Positions 17,362 to 25,264 of a DNA stretch of 64,000 bases are shown here, one piece after another. The DNA is from Corynebacterium hansenii (GTDB taxonomy: Bacteria; Actinomycetota; Actinomycetes; Mycobacteriales; Mycobacteriaceae). Below the pieces are notes generated by a model. That model did not search any database. It saw only the letters and a program-made list of their open reading frames with translations, and was not told where the DNA came from. The position numbers and the translations under genes were made by a program. The stretch is from positions 2,232,001-2,296,000 of the forward strand of contig NZ_CP047211.1 in NCBI RefSeq assembly GCF_030408795.1. The letters are read 5' to 3'. Within the stretch, counting starts at the first letter, position 1, and every line of letters starts with the position of its first letter.

Positions 17362-18633
17362 ATGAACGACGCCGTGGCCCGACGCACGACGGACGGGCAC
17401 GCCCCGACGGGGCTGGTTTTCGCCACCGTCGCGGCGCTGCTGCTCAGCTCCGGGTGGGCCGCCAACCATTTCGCGTCCGTCCTCGTGGTCCTGCGCGACC
17501 AGCAGAACTACTCCCCCGTCCTGGTCAACGCCGCCTTCGGCATCTACGCGCTGGGGCTCGTGCCGTGCCTGCTCTTCGGCGGCGCCCTCGCCGACCGCGT
17601 CGGCGCACGGCCCGTGGTCCTCGTCGGCGGCGTGGTCGCGGCGCTGGGCAACCTCGCCCTGCTGCTGTGGCACGGCGCTGCGGGGCTGATGATCGGCCGT
17701 TTCATCGTCGGCCTCGGCGTCGGCCTGGCCATGAGCGCGGGCACCGCCTGGGCGGGCAAGCTGCGCGGCGCGAGCGGCGTGACCCTGGCCGGCATCATGC
17801 TCACCTCCGGATTCGCCACCGGGCCGATCGCCTCGGGCCTGCTGGCCTTCGCGTTGCCGGAGTCCGCCACCATCGCCGTCCCGTTCATCGTCACCGTGGT
17901 CTTCTCCCTGGCCGCGGTGGCCGCGTCCGCCGCCATCGGCGACGCACGCCATGAACCCGTGCGGCTGAGCCCCGCCACGGCCGAAGACGGGGCCGCCAAT
18001 GAAGGGGTGGCCTCCGACGGGGCGGCGGGCGTCGCAAAGCAACCGGGCCCGGGCCACGACCACCCGCGCGGGATGGGCATCGCGCTGATGACCTCCCTGC
18101 CCATGGCGCTGTGGGTGTTCGCGTGCGTGACCACCGCGTTCCTGGTGCTGGCGGGGCGGGTCAGCGCGCACTTCGAATCCGGCGTGCTGCTGCCCGGCGT
18201 CGCGGCGGTGTTCGCGTTCGGCTCCGGGCTCACCGCGCAGGCCCTCGGCCGCAAGCACGGCTTCGGCCCGAAATCCGGCATCGCCGGCGCCCTGTTCGCC
18301 GCCGCCGGCATGACGCTGGCGGGACTCGGCGCGCAGACCCCTCCCGTGTGGCTGTTCATCGCCGCATCAATGGCGTTGGGCACCGCCTACGGGCTGTGCC
18401 TGCGCGAAGGGCTGCTGGACATCGAGACGTTCTCGCCGCCCGAGCACCGCGGCACGGCGATCGGCATCTATTACGTGTTCACGTACCTGGGTTTCGGGCT
18501 GCCCGTGCTGTTGGAGGCCCTGCTGCACATCGCGGGGCCGACCATCCCGCTGCTCGTCCTCGCGGCGGTGGCCGTCGGGTCGGCGCTGGTGCGGTCCGTC
18601 CAGTTGCGCGCGGGCGTCTTCGCCGGGCGGTGA
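17362..18633 (+). CDS. Major facilitator superfamily transporter
   Basis: A 423-residue transporter with about twelve hydrophobic segments. Motif A is GGALADRVGARP after TM2, and MIGRFIVGLGVGLAMS follows in TM4. A central loop of about 40 residues (around residue 205-235, EDGAANEGVASDGAAG) separates the halves. GAAGGGAG lies 8 nt before the ATG. No neighbour points to a substrate. The stop codon lies inside the first unit of a 24-bp tandem repeat. Confidence 0.85.
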   Translation: MNDAVARRTTDGHAPTGLVFATVAALLLSSGWAANHFASVLVVLRDQQNYSPVLVNAAFGIYALGLVPCLLFGGALADRVGARPVVLVGGVVAALGNLALLLWHGAAGLMIGRFIVGLGVGLAMSAGTAWAGKLRGASGVTLAGIMLTSGFATGPIASGLLAFALPESATIAVPFIVTVVFSLAAVAASAAIGDARHEPVRLSPATAEDGAANEGVASDGAAGVAKQPGPGHDHPRGMGIALMTSLPMALWVFACVTTAFLVLAGRVSAHFESGVLLPGVAAVFAFGSGLTAQALGRKHGFGPKSGIAGALFAAAGMTLAGLGAQTPPVWLFIAASMALGTAYGLCLREGLLDIETFSPPEHRGTAIGIYYVFTYLGFGLPVLLEALLHIAGPTIPLLVLAAVAVGSALVRSVQLRAGVFAGR

Positions 18634-18708
18634 CCGTCGGTTTTCGCCGGACGGTGACCGCCCAGCGGCACCGGCAGGTGACCGCCTGTCTTCGCGCGAC
18701 GGTGACCC
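18613..18708 (+). repeat. Four 24-bp tandem repeats at the 3' end of the MFS gene
   Basis: Units end in CGGTGACCG or a close variant at 18636, 18660, 18684 and 18708, an exact 24-bp period. Units 1, 2 and 4 share TCTTCGCCGG-like starts; unit 3 is more divergent. The MFS stop codon is in unit 1. Confidence 0.7.
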
Positions 18709-18807
18709 CTCGTCAACGCCAGGCATTACTCCCTTATGCCCTGTTCAACGGCACTTATTCATGAGATGATGGAGACAAAGAGCCACATCGAATGAAAGGA
18801 GAACGCC

Positions 18808-19125
18808 ATGAAACAGGCACCGAAGGCGCCGAGGAAAAACGAGAAGCTGGTCAAGAGCAAAGCCACCTTCGGCTCCGACGAACTCGCCGGGCTGCTGGAG
18901 AACCTCGCCGAACGCATCCGCGCCGGAGAGATGACGCTCGGCACCGGCGACGCAGCCGTGACCATGCCCATGCCGCCGTCGTTCCGCACGACGATGGAGG
19001 TCACCGACTCCGCCAAGCGCGCCGGCATCGAACGGGAACTGGAGCTGGAGATCAAGTGGAACGTCGACGGTGACGGCAATCCCGTCGACAAGCCGGGACC
19101 GGCCGCCGGGTTCAGCATTTCGTAG
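18808..19125 (+). CDS. Amphi-Trp domain protein
   Basis: A 105-residue protein. The body from about residue 23 (ELAGLLENLAERIRAGEMTL) through the strand FRTTMEVTD to the end ELELEIKWNVDGDG matches amphi-Trp domain proteins, small soluble proteins of unknown function common in actinobacteria and archaea. GAAAGGAGA lies 5-8 nt before the ATG. It heads a run of small co-oriented genes, but without overlap. Confidence 0.8.
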   Translation: MKQAPKAPRKNEKLVKSKATFGSDELAGLLENLAERIRAGEMTLGTGDAAVTMPMPPSFRTTMEVTDSAKRAGIERELELEIKWNVDGDGNPVDKPGPAAGFSIS

Positions 19126-19173
19126 CCGGCCGGTGGGCGGCGGTAGCGTGGTCACCACCTGGAGGTGATCGGG

Positions 19174-19584
19174 ATGCTCGTGGCGTCCATCTTCATCGCG
19201 ATCGGCGCGCTGGCCATCGCCGCCGCCATCGCATGGTTCGCGCTGCGCCAACGGAGGGCGGGGCGGCGATACCGCACCGACGCCGTCGTCGTCGGCTCGA
19301 TGGGCCGACCCGACGACGACCTGCGGGCGATGGTGCTGAAGGTCACCGACCGCGACGGCACCACCCGCACCATCACCGACACCTTCTACAGCAACTTCGC
19401 CGCCGGCCGGGTGGGGCAGCTCGTCGAGGTGGAGATCGAGCGCCCCGCCGGCGACGGCGAACCGGGCCGCGTCCGCGTGCCCCGGCAGACCAACCCCACG
19501 TTCATCCTCAACGCGCTCCTCGCCGCCGCGGGCGTGGCGTTCGTGCTGGCCGGGATGTTCGTGCTGATGCAGGCGACGTACTGA
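19174..19584 (+). CDS. DUF3592-like membrane protein
   Basis: A 136-residue protein with one hydrophobic segment at each end and a soluble beta-rich middle (VVVGSMG ... MVLKVTDRDG ... VGQLVEVEIERP), the layout of DUF3592 proteins, whose function is unknown. The start at 19174 is chosen over GTG 19165 because GGAGGTGATC lies just upstream at the right distance. It resembles the 27427 protein in layout. Confidence 0.72.
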   Translation: MLVASIFIAIGALAIAAAIAWFALRQRRAGRRYRTDAVVVGSMGRPDDDLRAMVLKVTDRDGTTRTITDTFYSNFAAGRVGQLVEVEIERPAGDGEPGRVRVPRQTNPTFILNALLAAAGVAFVLAGMFVLMQATY

Positions 19585-19603
19585 GTTCGAGGCGGGCGGG
19601 CCG

Positions 19604-19609
19604 TAGTCT
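19604..19609 (+). promoter_or_regulatory. -10 box TAGTCT
   Basis: TAGTCT lies 6 nt before ATG 19616, leaderless spacing. Confidence 0.5.
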
Positions 19610-19615
19610 GTTCGC

Positions 19616-20239
19616 ATGAAAAAGATCGCCGAGAAACGCCTCGGGCAGTTGCGAACGACGGGGCGCGTCGACATTCCCCTCTCCGTCATGGTCTACAGCG
19701 TCGCGTTGGTCGTGCTCGTGCTGTTGGCGGGGCTCGGTGTGGCGGTGATCGCCACGGTGATCTTCGAGTCCGACGACTGGACGGATGTCGTCACCGAGCC
19801 GTACGCGTGGCTTGGCCTGGGATTCGCCCTGGTCTTCGGGGGTGTGCTCGTTCCGATGGTGGTCCAGATTCTCTTGCATACCTCGGCCCTGGTCATTACC
19901 TGGGATGGCATCGGCGAATACCACGTGAAAGACGGCAAACGCACCATGCTCTGGGAGTTCTCCTGGAGCGACATCGAGTCCGTCTCCGGCCGGTACTTGG
20001 GCGAGCGTTGGCCTCACAGGGGCTTCTACAACGTGTTCCTGGCCCTGACCCCCGATCGCTATGCCCGGTACGTGGACACGCTCCCTCCGGCGAATCGCCG
20101 AGTGTTGCAGAACCTGTACGGAAAACGCGACGTGCCCATGCGGAGTTTCACCGGGGGCCCGAAAGCGCTCCATCAACTCCTCGATCGCGCGCACCGCGAA
20201 TTCGGGTCACCGCTTCACGAACACCGTGCCCGGCGCTGA
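19616..20239 (+). CDS. Two-helix membrane protein with PH-like domain, unknown
   Basis: A 207-residue protein. Two hydrophobic segments (about 22-50 and 66-90) are followed by a soluble part beginning VITWDGIGEYHVKDGKRTMLWEFSWSDIESV; this strand-rich, Trp-Ser-Asp pattern resembles bacterial PH-like domains. The C-terminus is basic. A similar pattern occurs in the 21902 protein. I cannot assign a function. Confidence 0.7.
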   Translation: MKKIAEKRLGQLRTTGRVDIPLSVMVYSVALVVLVLLAGLGVAVIATVIFESDDWTDVVTEPYAWLGLGFALVFGGVLVPMVVQILLHTSALVITWDGIGEYHVKDGKRTMLWEFSWSDIESVSGRYLGERWPHRGFYNVFLALTPDRYARYVDTLPPANRRVLQNLYGKRDVPMRSFTGGPKALHQLLDRAHREFGSPLHEHRARR

Positions 20240-20304
20240 CGAGGCTGCGGGCGGCTTCCCCGTCGCCCGCCCCTCGAATCCGCCGGCTGTGTTTCACTGG
20301 CCGC

Positions 20305-21357
20305 ATGAGCATCCTGCGCCGATACCGTTCCACCGGAGCCGATCCCTTTTTCGGCGATCCCCGGCGCGCGCACCGCGGCGTCGCGATGGAGGGCTACTTC
20401 TGGCGGATCACGGATCCGGCGACGGGCCGGGTGGTCATCGCGTTGTGCGGCGCGAACGAAGGACCGGAAGGCACGTGGTCGACGATTGGCCTGGCGTCGT
20501 GGCCCAATGGATTCGTGCGCACGGAGGCCCTCGACGGTTCGTGGACCGACCCGGACGGGCTCGGCGTCCGGGGCGGAACCGAGGGCCGCTCGACTCCGGC
20601 GTTCCGGGGCGACGACCGCGAGTTGCACGTCGACCTCGGCGCCGACGCGAAACTCGACGTCACCTTCCATGACCTCGCCCCGTGGCCGCACCGCGCGGTC
20701 GGCGGGTCGAGCATCTTCCAGACCATCCCCGCCCTCAACCAGTATTGGCACCCGTGGCTGCCGGGCGGCCGTGCGTCGGGGACCGCGACGGTCGGCGGCG
20801 AGACGTGGGAGTTCGACGGCGCACAGGTGTATTCGGAGAAGAACTGGGGCCGCGAGGGTTTCCCCGAAGCGTGGTGGTGGGGCCAGGCCCAGGGCTTCGC
20901 GGAGCCCGGGGCGTCGCTGGCCTTCGCGGGCGGCCTGGTCACCTCCGGCCCGTTGCGCGTGGAGGTCACGGCCCTGGTGGTCATGCTTCCCGACGGCCGC
21001 GTCATCAGGCTCGGCGATCCCGTCGTCAGCCCCGTGAGCACGACCACGTCGGACGAAGAATGGCGGCTCTCGGGCCGCGGCTTCGGGTGGCGCATCGAGG
21101 TGGAGGCTTCGGCGCCGCTGGATCAGGCGTTCGTGCTGCCGGTGCCGCTGCCCAGCGAGCACCGGAACACGCCGGGCGATCTCGAGCACCTGGTCGGCGA
21201 CCTGAAGGTGACGGTGTCCCGGTTCGGCCGGCACGTCTGGACGGGCACGACGTCGCTGGCGGCACTCGAGCACGGGGGCCTGGAGCGCGCACGCGCCGAG
21301 CTGCGGCGACGCGGGTTGGACGACACCCTGACCCACGCGCCGCCGTTTCGGGGGTAG
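20305..21357 (+). CDS. Tocopherol cyclase-like protein
   Basis: A 350-residue protein that resembles the tocopherol cyclase family in its strongest stretch, VYSEKNWGREGFPEAWWWGQAQGF, and in the earlier MEGYFWRITDPATGRVV and YWHPWLPGG. In plants the family closes the chromanol ring; bacterial members outside cyanobacteria have unknown substrates, perhaps lipids. There is no signal peptide. The ATG at 20305 is the natural start. The gene stands alone between two small membrane-protein genes. Confidence 0.75.
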   Translation: MSILRRYRSTGADPFFGDPRRAHRGVAMEGYFWRITDPATGRVVIALCGANEGPEGTWSTIGLASWPNGFVRTEALDGSWTDPDGLGVRGGTEGRSTPAFRGDDRELHVDLGADAKLDVTFHDLAPWPHRAVGGSSIFQTIPALNQYWHPWLPGGRASGTATVGGETWEFDGAQVYSEKNWGREGFPEAWWWGQAQGFAEPGASLAFAGGLVTSGPLRVEVTALVVMLPDGRVIRLGDPVVSPVSTTTSDEEWRLSGRGFGWRIEVEASAPLDQAFVLPVPLPSEHRNTPGDLEHLVGDLKVTVSRFGRHVWTGTTSLAALEHGGLERARAELRRRGLDDTLTHAPPFRG

Positions 21358-21391
21358 GCGCGGACCCGTCGCGAAGCAGCGGCGCCGTTGC

Positions 21392-21397
21392 TACGGT
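21392..21397 (+). promoter_or_regulatory. -10 box TACGGT
   Basis: TACGGT lies 7 nt before ATG 21405, leaderless spacing. Confidence 0.5.
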
Positions 21398-21404
21398 CGA
21401 CCGC

Positions 21405-21902
21405 ATGAGACGACGCTCACACGCCGCCGCACTGCTCGCCGCCGGGATTCTGGGGGCCACGGCTCTGGCCGGGTGCGGCGGCGAGCCCGGGGGCGACGGC
21501 GAACCCGGGGGCGACGTGGGGCGCGAGACGTCGACGACCGTGCGTGACGACGCCGGCGCGGGCACGTCCGGCGCAGCCGAGGCCGGCGACCGGAAGTTCC
21601 CCGATGGCCTCGAGGCGGAACTGACGGCGGACGGCGACGGGTACCGGATCGCCGTGACCATCTCCTCTCCGTACGACACCCCGGAGCGATACGCCGCCGG
21701 GTGGCGCGTGAAGACGCCGGACGGCGACGTCCTGGCCGAACACGACCTCGCCCACGACCACGCGAACGAGCAGCCCTTCACCCGCTCCCGCGGACCGTTC
21801 AAGATCCCGGAGGGCGTCACCGAAGTCGTCGTCGAAGGGCGCGACCTGGCCAACGGGTACGGCGGCGACACGGTGACCGTCGCGGTGCCGGGGAGGGCGT
21901 GA
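21405..21902 (+). CDS. Small lipoprotein, unknown function
   Basis: A 165-residue lipoprotein. The signal runs MRRRSHAAALLAAGILGA to the lipobox LAGC, with lipidated Cys near residue 24. A Gly/Glu/Asp-rich linker (GGEPGGDGEPGGD, a short repeat) leads to a beta-rich domain with YRIAVTISSPYDTPERYAAGWRV and GVTEVVVEGRDLANGYGG. It overlaps the next gene as TGATG. No function can be named. Confidence 0.8.
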   Translation: MRRRSHAAALLAAGILGATALAGCGGEPGGDGEPGGDVGRETSTTVRDDAGAGTSGAAEAGDRKFPDGLEAELTADGDGYRIAVTISSPYDTPERYAAGWRVKTPDGDVLAEHDLAHDHANEQPFTRSRGPFKIPEGVTEVVVEGRDLANGYGGDTVTVAVPGRA

Positions 21903-22564
21903 TGGGCCGCGGAAACCGACGGACCGCCGAGGCCGGAACCGGGCGGCGGGACAGGACCCCGGAAGATCTGTGGCACGAACTGCGTACGCGCGGGAGCGTG
22001 ACGCTCGAGGCCAGAATCCCGGGCCACACCGTCGCGGGCATGGCGGTGTTGGCGATTGCCGTGCTGGTCATGATCTCCACCACCATGGTGTTCGCCAATC
22101 ACACCACGTCGGTTTTCGCCGACCGGAAGTCGGTGATCGGCCCCGGCTTCATCGCGACCGTCATCTTCGGCCTCGGACTCGTCGCCGTGGCGGTGGTGCG
22201 TCAGTCCCGCCGGCGGGCGCGGGGGTCGTGGTGGACGATCGATCGGCGAGGCATCACCGTCGACGGCGTCGGGCCGGTGCCCTGGTCCGACGTCGAGCCG
22301 ACGACGCGGCGGATGGAACGCGCGCTTCACGACGAAGGGCGCACGCTCACCCTGGTCATGCCGCTCAACGAGGCGGGAATGCGGCGCGCCGCGGCACTGC
22401 CTCCGGAGGCCGGGAGAGCCCTGGATCCGGGTCTCCGGCAGACGGTTTTCGGCAAGGACAAGCCGACCATGATCCGCGTCCCCGTCATGAAGGAAATGAA
22501 GAGGGCGGAGTTCGCCAGGTTCCTCGACGGCGCGCTGGAGATGGCGTGGCGGGGCCGGTTCTGA
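21902..22564 (+). CDS. Two-helix membrane protein with PH-like domain, unknown
   Basis: A 220-residue protein with two hydrophobic segments (about 48-68 and 80-101), then WWTIDRRGITVDGVGPVPWSDVEP, which parallels the WDGIGEYH...WSDIESV stretch of the 19616 protein, so both may carry the same PH-like fold. It is translationally coupled to the lipoprotein gene by TGATG. Function is unknown. Confidence 0.72.
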   Translation: MGRGNRRTAEAGTGRRDRTPEDLWHELRTRGSVTLEARIPGHTVAGMAVLAIAVLVMISTTMVFANHTTSVFADRKSVIGPGFIATVIFGLGLVAVAVVRQSRRRARGSWWTIDRRGITVDGVGPVPWSDVEPTTRRMERALHDEGRTLTLVMPLNEAGMRRAAALPPEAGRALDPGLRQTVFGKDKPTMIRVPVMKEMKRAEFARFLDGALEMAWRGRF

Positions 22565-22597
22565 GGCCGCGCGCGGGCGCGTTCCGGCGATCCGGCG

Positions 22598-22603
22598 CAT
22601 AAT
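22598..22603 (+). promoter_or_regulatory. -10 box CATAAT for the AraC-type gene
   Basis: CATAAT lies exactly 7 nt before ATG 22611, leaderless spacing. Confidence 0.6.
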
Positions 22604-22610
22604 GTGACCC

Positions 22611-23453
22611 ATGTCACCACCGACGGACCCGCGGGGCGAGGACCTCGACCGGTTGTTGGAGGCCGCCCGCCGCGGCGAGGCCCGATCGCTCGAAGACTTG
22701 GCGGCCGCGGCGCACTTCAGCCGTTTTCACCTGTCCCGGCTGCTGAAGAAGCACCTGGGTTTCCCTCTGCGGGATTTCATCGCCGCGGCGAAGGTCGACC
22801 GGAGCATCGAAGGGCTGGTCGCCGGCCACACGGTGACGCGGTCCCAGACCGATGCCGGGCATGACTCGCCGTCGAGTTTCCACCGCGCTTTCCGGCGGCA
22901 CACTGGCGTCGCCCCGTCGCGGTACCGCTCCGAAATGCGGGCCTTGGCGGCCCATGTGATGCGCCACCAGGACGTGCGGCGGCCGACGATCGTCCTGCAC
23001 CGGGACTTCGAGCCGGAACCGCACGCCCAGCCGCACCCGCTGAACCTCCGCGTCTCGGGTGCGCGCCCGGGCAGCGCACTTTTCGCCGCGCTCCACCCGG
23101 ATCCGCTGGTCAAGGGCTCGCCGGTGCTGGGTATCGCGATGTTCGGGACGTGCGAGCATTCAGTCTCCGCCATCCCGGACGGCGACTATTACCCGATGGT
23201 CGTCGAAGTCCCCCGGTCGGGCGACGTGCGCGGGTACTTCCACATGGGCGGCAATCGCCGGCAGTTGCTGCGCGAACCGGTGTCCTTCCCGCTCGATGCC
23301 CCGGCGGAGGTGACGCTGGAGTTGCGCGGCGCGGTGCCGTCGGACCCGCCGATCACGCTGAACCTGCCGAAGCTCCTCGTCGACGCGGCGGCGGGAAACC
23401 TGGACATCGAAGTGGGCAATCCGGGACAAGCGCCGGAGGGGGCCGCCGAATAG
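22611..23453 (+). CDS. AraC family transcriptional regulator with N-terminal HTH
   Basis: A 280-residue regulator. The double helix-turn-helix is at the N-terminus (about residues 8-105: SLEDLAAAAHFSRFHLSRLLKKHLG, then SFHRAFRRHTGVAPSRYR), the reverse of AraC itself but common in this group. The C-terminal 150 residues would bind a ligand; I see no clear subfamily. The VOC gene begins 81 bases downstream on the same strand and may be its target or partner. Confidence 0.82.
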   Translation: MSPPTDPRGEDLDRLLEAARRGEARSLEDLAAAAHFSRFHLSRLLKKHLGFPLRDFIAAAKVDRSIEGLVAGHTVTRSQTDAGHDSPSSFHRAFRRHTGVAPSRYRSEMRALAAHVMRHQDVRRPTIVLHRDFEPEPHAQPHPLNLRVSGARPGSALFAALHPDPLVKGSPVLGIAMFGTCEHSVSAIPDGDYYPMVVEVPRSGDVRGYFHMGGNRRQLLREPVSFPLDAPAEVTLELRGAVPSDPPITLNLPKLLVDAAAGNLDIEVGNPGQAPEGAAE

Positions 23454-23534
23454 CGTCGTGGGTACCCGCAATCGTCGTGGTGCGGGCCCACCGAGACCGG
23501 CGTCCGCCGGCCCCACCCCTAGGAGCTGACCGTC

Positions 23535-23960
23535 ATGGCCAACCTGTCCACCTACATCGCTTTTCCCGGCAACGCCGCCGAGGCGTTCGCCTACTACGCC
23601 GACGTTTTCGGCGGTTCGCTGAACATGATGAAGTACGGCGACATGCCTCCGATGGAGGGCATGCCCTTCGAGCCGGATCCCGCGCAGGTGGCGCATGCGA
23701 CCCTCGATCTGCCAGGCGGCACCATCACGGGCGGCGACGCAATGCCCGGCGAGGACTTCCCCATCCGCGGCAGCGCGTACTCGCTGCTGTACCAGCTTGA
23801 CGACGTCGGACGGGCGAAGGAATTGATCGCCCGTCTCGCCGAGGACGGCGGTTCCGTGGCCATGCCGTTCGAGGAAGCCCCGTGGGGCGACCACTATGGC
23901 CAGGCGTTCGACAAGTTCGGGGTCATGTGGGCGTTCGACGTGCCGGGCAGCGCGTCGTAA
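23535..23960 (+). CDS. VOC family (PhnB/YjdN-like) protein
   Basis: A 141-residue protein of the vicinal oxygen chelate fold. The opening TYIAFPGNAAEAFAYYADVFGG and the closing PFEEAPWGDHYGQAFDKFGVMWAF are typical of PhnB/YjdN proteins, which are dimeric and usually of unknown activity. TAGGAG lies upstream at a fitting distance. It follows the AraC gene. Confidence 0.87.
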   Translation: MANLSTYIAFPGNAAEAFAYYADVFGGSLNMMKYGDMPPMEGMPFEPDPAQVAHATLDLPGGTITGGDAMPGEDFPIRGSAYSLLYQLDDVGRAKELIARLAEDGGSVAMPFEEAPWGDHYGQAFDKFGVMWAFDVPGSAS

Positions 23961-24079
23961 CCGGTGTCTCCGCCACGTGCGGGGCTCCCGTGGCCCCGCA
24001 CGTGCGGTGCGTCCCCGCACGTTGATCGCTGCGACGCCGCACGTAGATCGCTGCGGCGCCCGCCAGGGAAGGGGGTGGG

Positions 24080-25216
24080 CTACTCCCCCGCCGCCCCAGT
24101 TTCCGCCGTGGCCGTTTCCGCCGTGCCGACTTCCGTGGCTCCCATTCCGGCGGTGCCCAACTCCCAGGCACCGACGACGCACGTCGGCACGTACCCGAGC
24201 TCGCGGTTGATCGCGAGCATCCACTCGTTCTCCCCGGCGTTCCAGGTGTGCACCCTGGCCACCTGCGGGCGCACGCGGCGGAGTTGCCGCAGGTTGGCGG
24301 CTTTCACTGCCATGCCGAGACCGTGTCCCCGATCATCGCGGCGAACGAACGTGTCCTGCTGGAACGCGACGTCGGGCCGGAAACCCGGACATTCGAGGCA
24401 CGTGTACGCGACGGGTTCATCGGATTCGTCGAGGGCGACCGCCCACAACGCCGTCCGCCCGGCCTCGGCGATCTGCGCATCGACCCGGCGGACGCGGTCG
24501 GCGTCCCAGTTGCCTTCTTCCTGGGTTCGGCTGCCGTGCGGCGCATCGACGTACATGCGGGCCCGCAGCCGCACCAGGCCATCCACGAGGTCCGGCGGCG
24601 TGGGCCCGTCCCAGGTGCGCACGCGATAGCCGTCCGCGATCCCGGCGCCGGAGGCAGTGTCGGGCTCACCGTCGAGCGCGGCAATCGGCGCGGAATCGAC
24701 CGTCGCCGTACTGGCCACCTCGACCTGGTCCAGGAAGAAGCCGCGGGCGGCCAACCATTCCGTCACGGGAGTCGGCGCCACCGCCCCGTCGCCGTTGGCC
24801 GCCCGGATCGTCGCCCCATCCATGCCCGACAACTCCCAGAAGGTGATCGCCGTGCGCCGCTTCTCCCGGCAGAACGCCGCGAACTCGGGCCATGCGGCAT
24901 CGAGGACCTCCACGGCGTCGACGTCGGGCATGGCGCGCAGTTCGACGTGCGTCAGGTGCACGTTGTCGCGCAGCGGAAGATCGGCGTGCAAGAACCCGAC
25001 GCAGCGATCGCCGTCGCGGACCAGGAAGAGCACCATCGCCTCGTCGGCGTCCTCCGCGGCGTAAGCGGCGATCTCGCCGGCACCGTAGGAGAAGTCGGCG
25101 TGGCCGAGCATCGCCGACTCCGCCGCCTCCCACACGCGGGCGGCGTCGATGGCCGCCGGCGACGGATCGGATGGCGTTCCCAGGTGTTCGTGCTTCTCCA
25201 CGCGCAGTCGTTTCAC
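24080..25216 (-). CDS. Two-domain GNAT N-acetyltransferase-like protein
   Basis: A 378-residue protein with two GNAT-like halves. The C-terminal half has the acetyl-CoA loop RRDDRGHGLGMAVKAANL near residue 310 and NAGENEWMLAINRELGYV after it; the N-terminal half keeps strands (MVLFLVRDGDRCVGFLHADLP) but no clear CoA loop. The C-terminus has a run of TAETATAET-like residues. Tandem-GNAT proteins of actinobacteria often have unknown substrates. The GTG at 25216 follows TATCGT by 7 nt and diverges from the serine hydrolase gene 48 bases away. Confidence 0.8.
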   Translation of the reverse strand: MKRLRVEKHEHLGTPSDPSPAAIDAARVWEAAESAMLGHADFSYGAGEIAAYAAEDADEAMVLFLVRDGDRCVGFLHADLPLRDNVHLTHVELRAMPDVDAVEVLDAAWPEFAAFCREKRRTAITFWELSGMDGATIRAANGDGAVAPTPVTEWLAARGFFLDQVEVASTATVDSAPIAALDGEPDTASGAGIADGYRVRTWDGPTPPDLVDGLVRLRARMYVDAPHGSRTQEEGNWDADRVRRVDAQIAEAGRTALWAVALDESDEPVAYTCLECPGFRPDVAFQQDTFVRRDDRGHGLGMAVKAANLRQLRRVRPQVARVHTWNAGENEWMLAINRELGYVPTCVVGAWELGTAGMGATEVGTAETATAETGAAGE

Positions 25217-25223
25217 CGTGCCG

Positions 25224-25229
25224 ACGATA
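25224..25229 (-). promoter_or_regulatory. -10 box TATCGT for the GNAT gene
   Basis: TATCGT on the minus strand lies 7 nt before GTG 25216, leaderless spacing. It is only 22 bases from the divergent -10 box at 25252. Confidence 0.55.
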
Positions 25230-25251
25230 GCGGTGCCCCCGGGCCGTGCCG

Positions 25252-25257
25252 TATAAA
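25252..25257 (+). promoter_or_regulatory. -10 box TATAAA for the serine hydrolase gene
   Basis: TATAAA lies 7 nt before ATG 25265, leaderless spacing. The two divergent promoters share one short region. Confidence 0.6.
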
Positions 25258-25264
25258 AAACACC

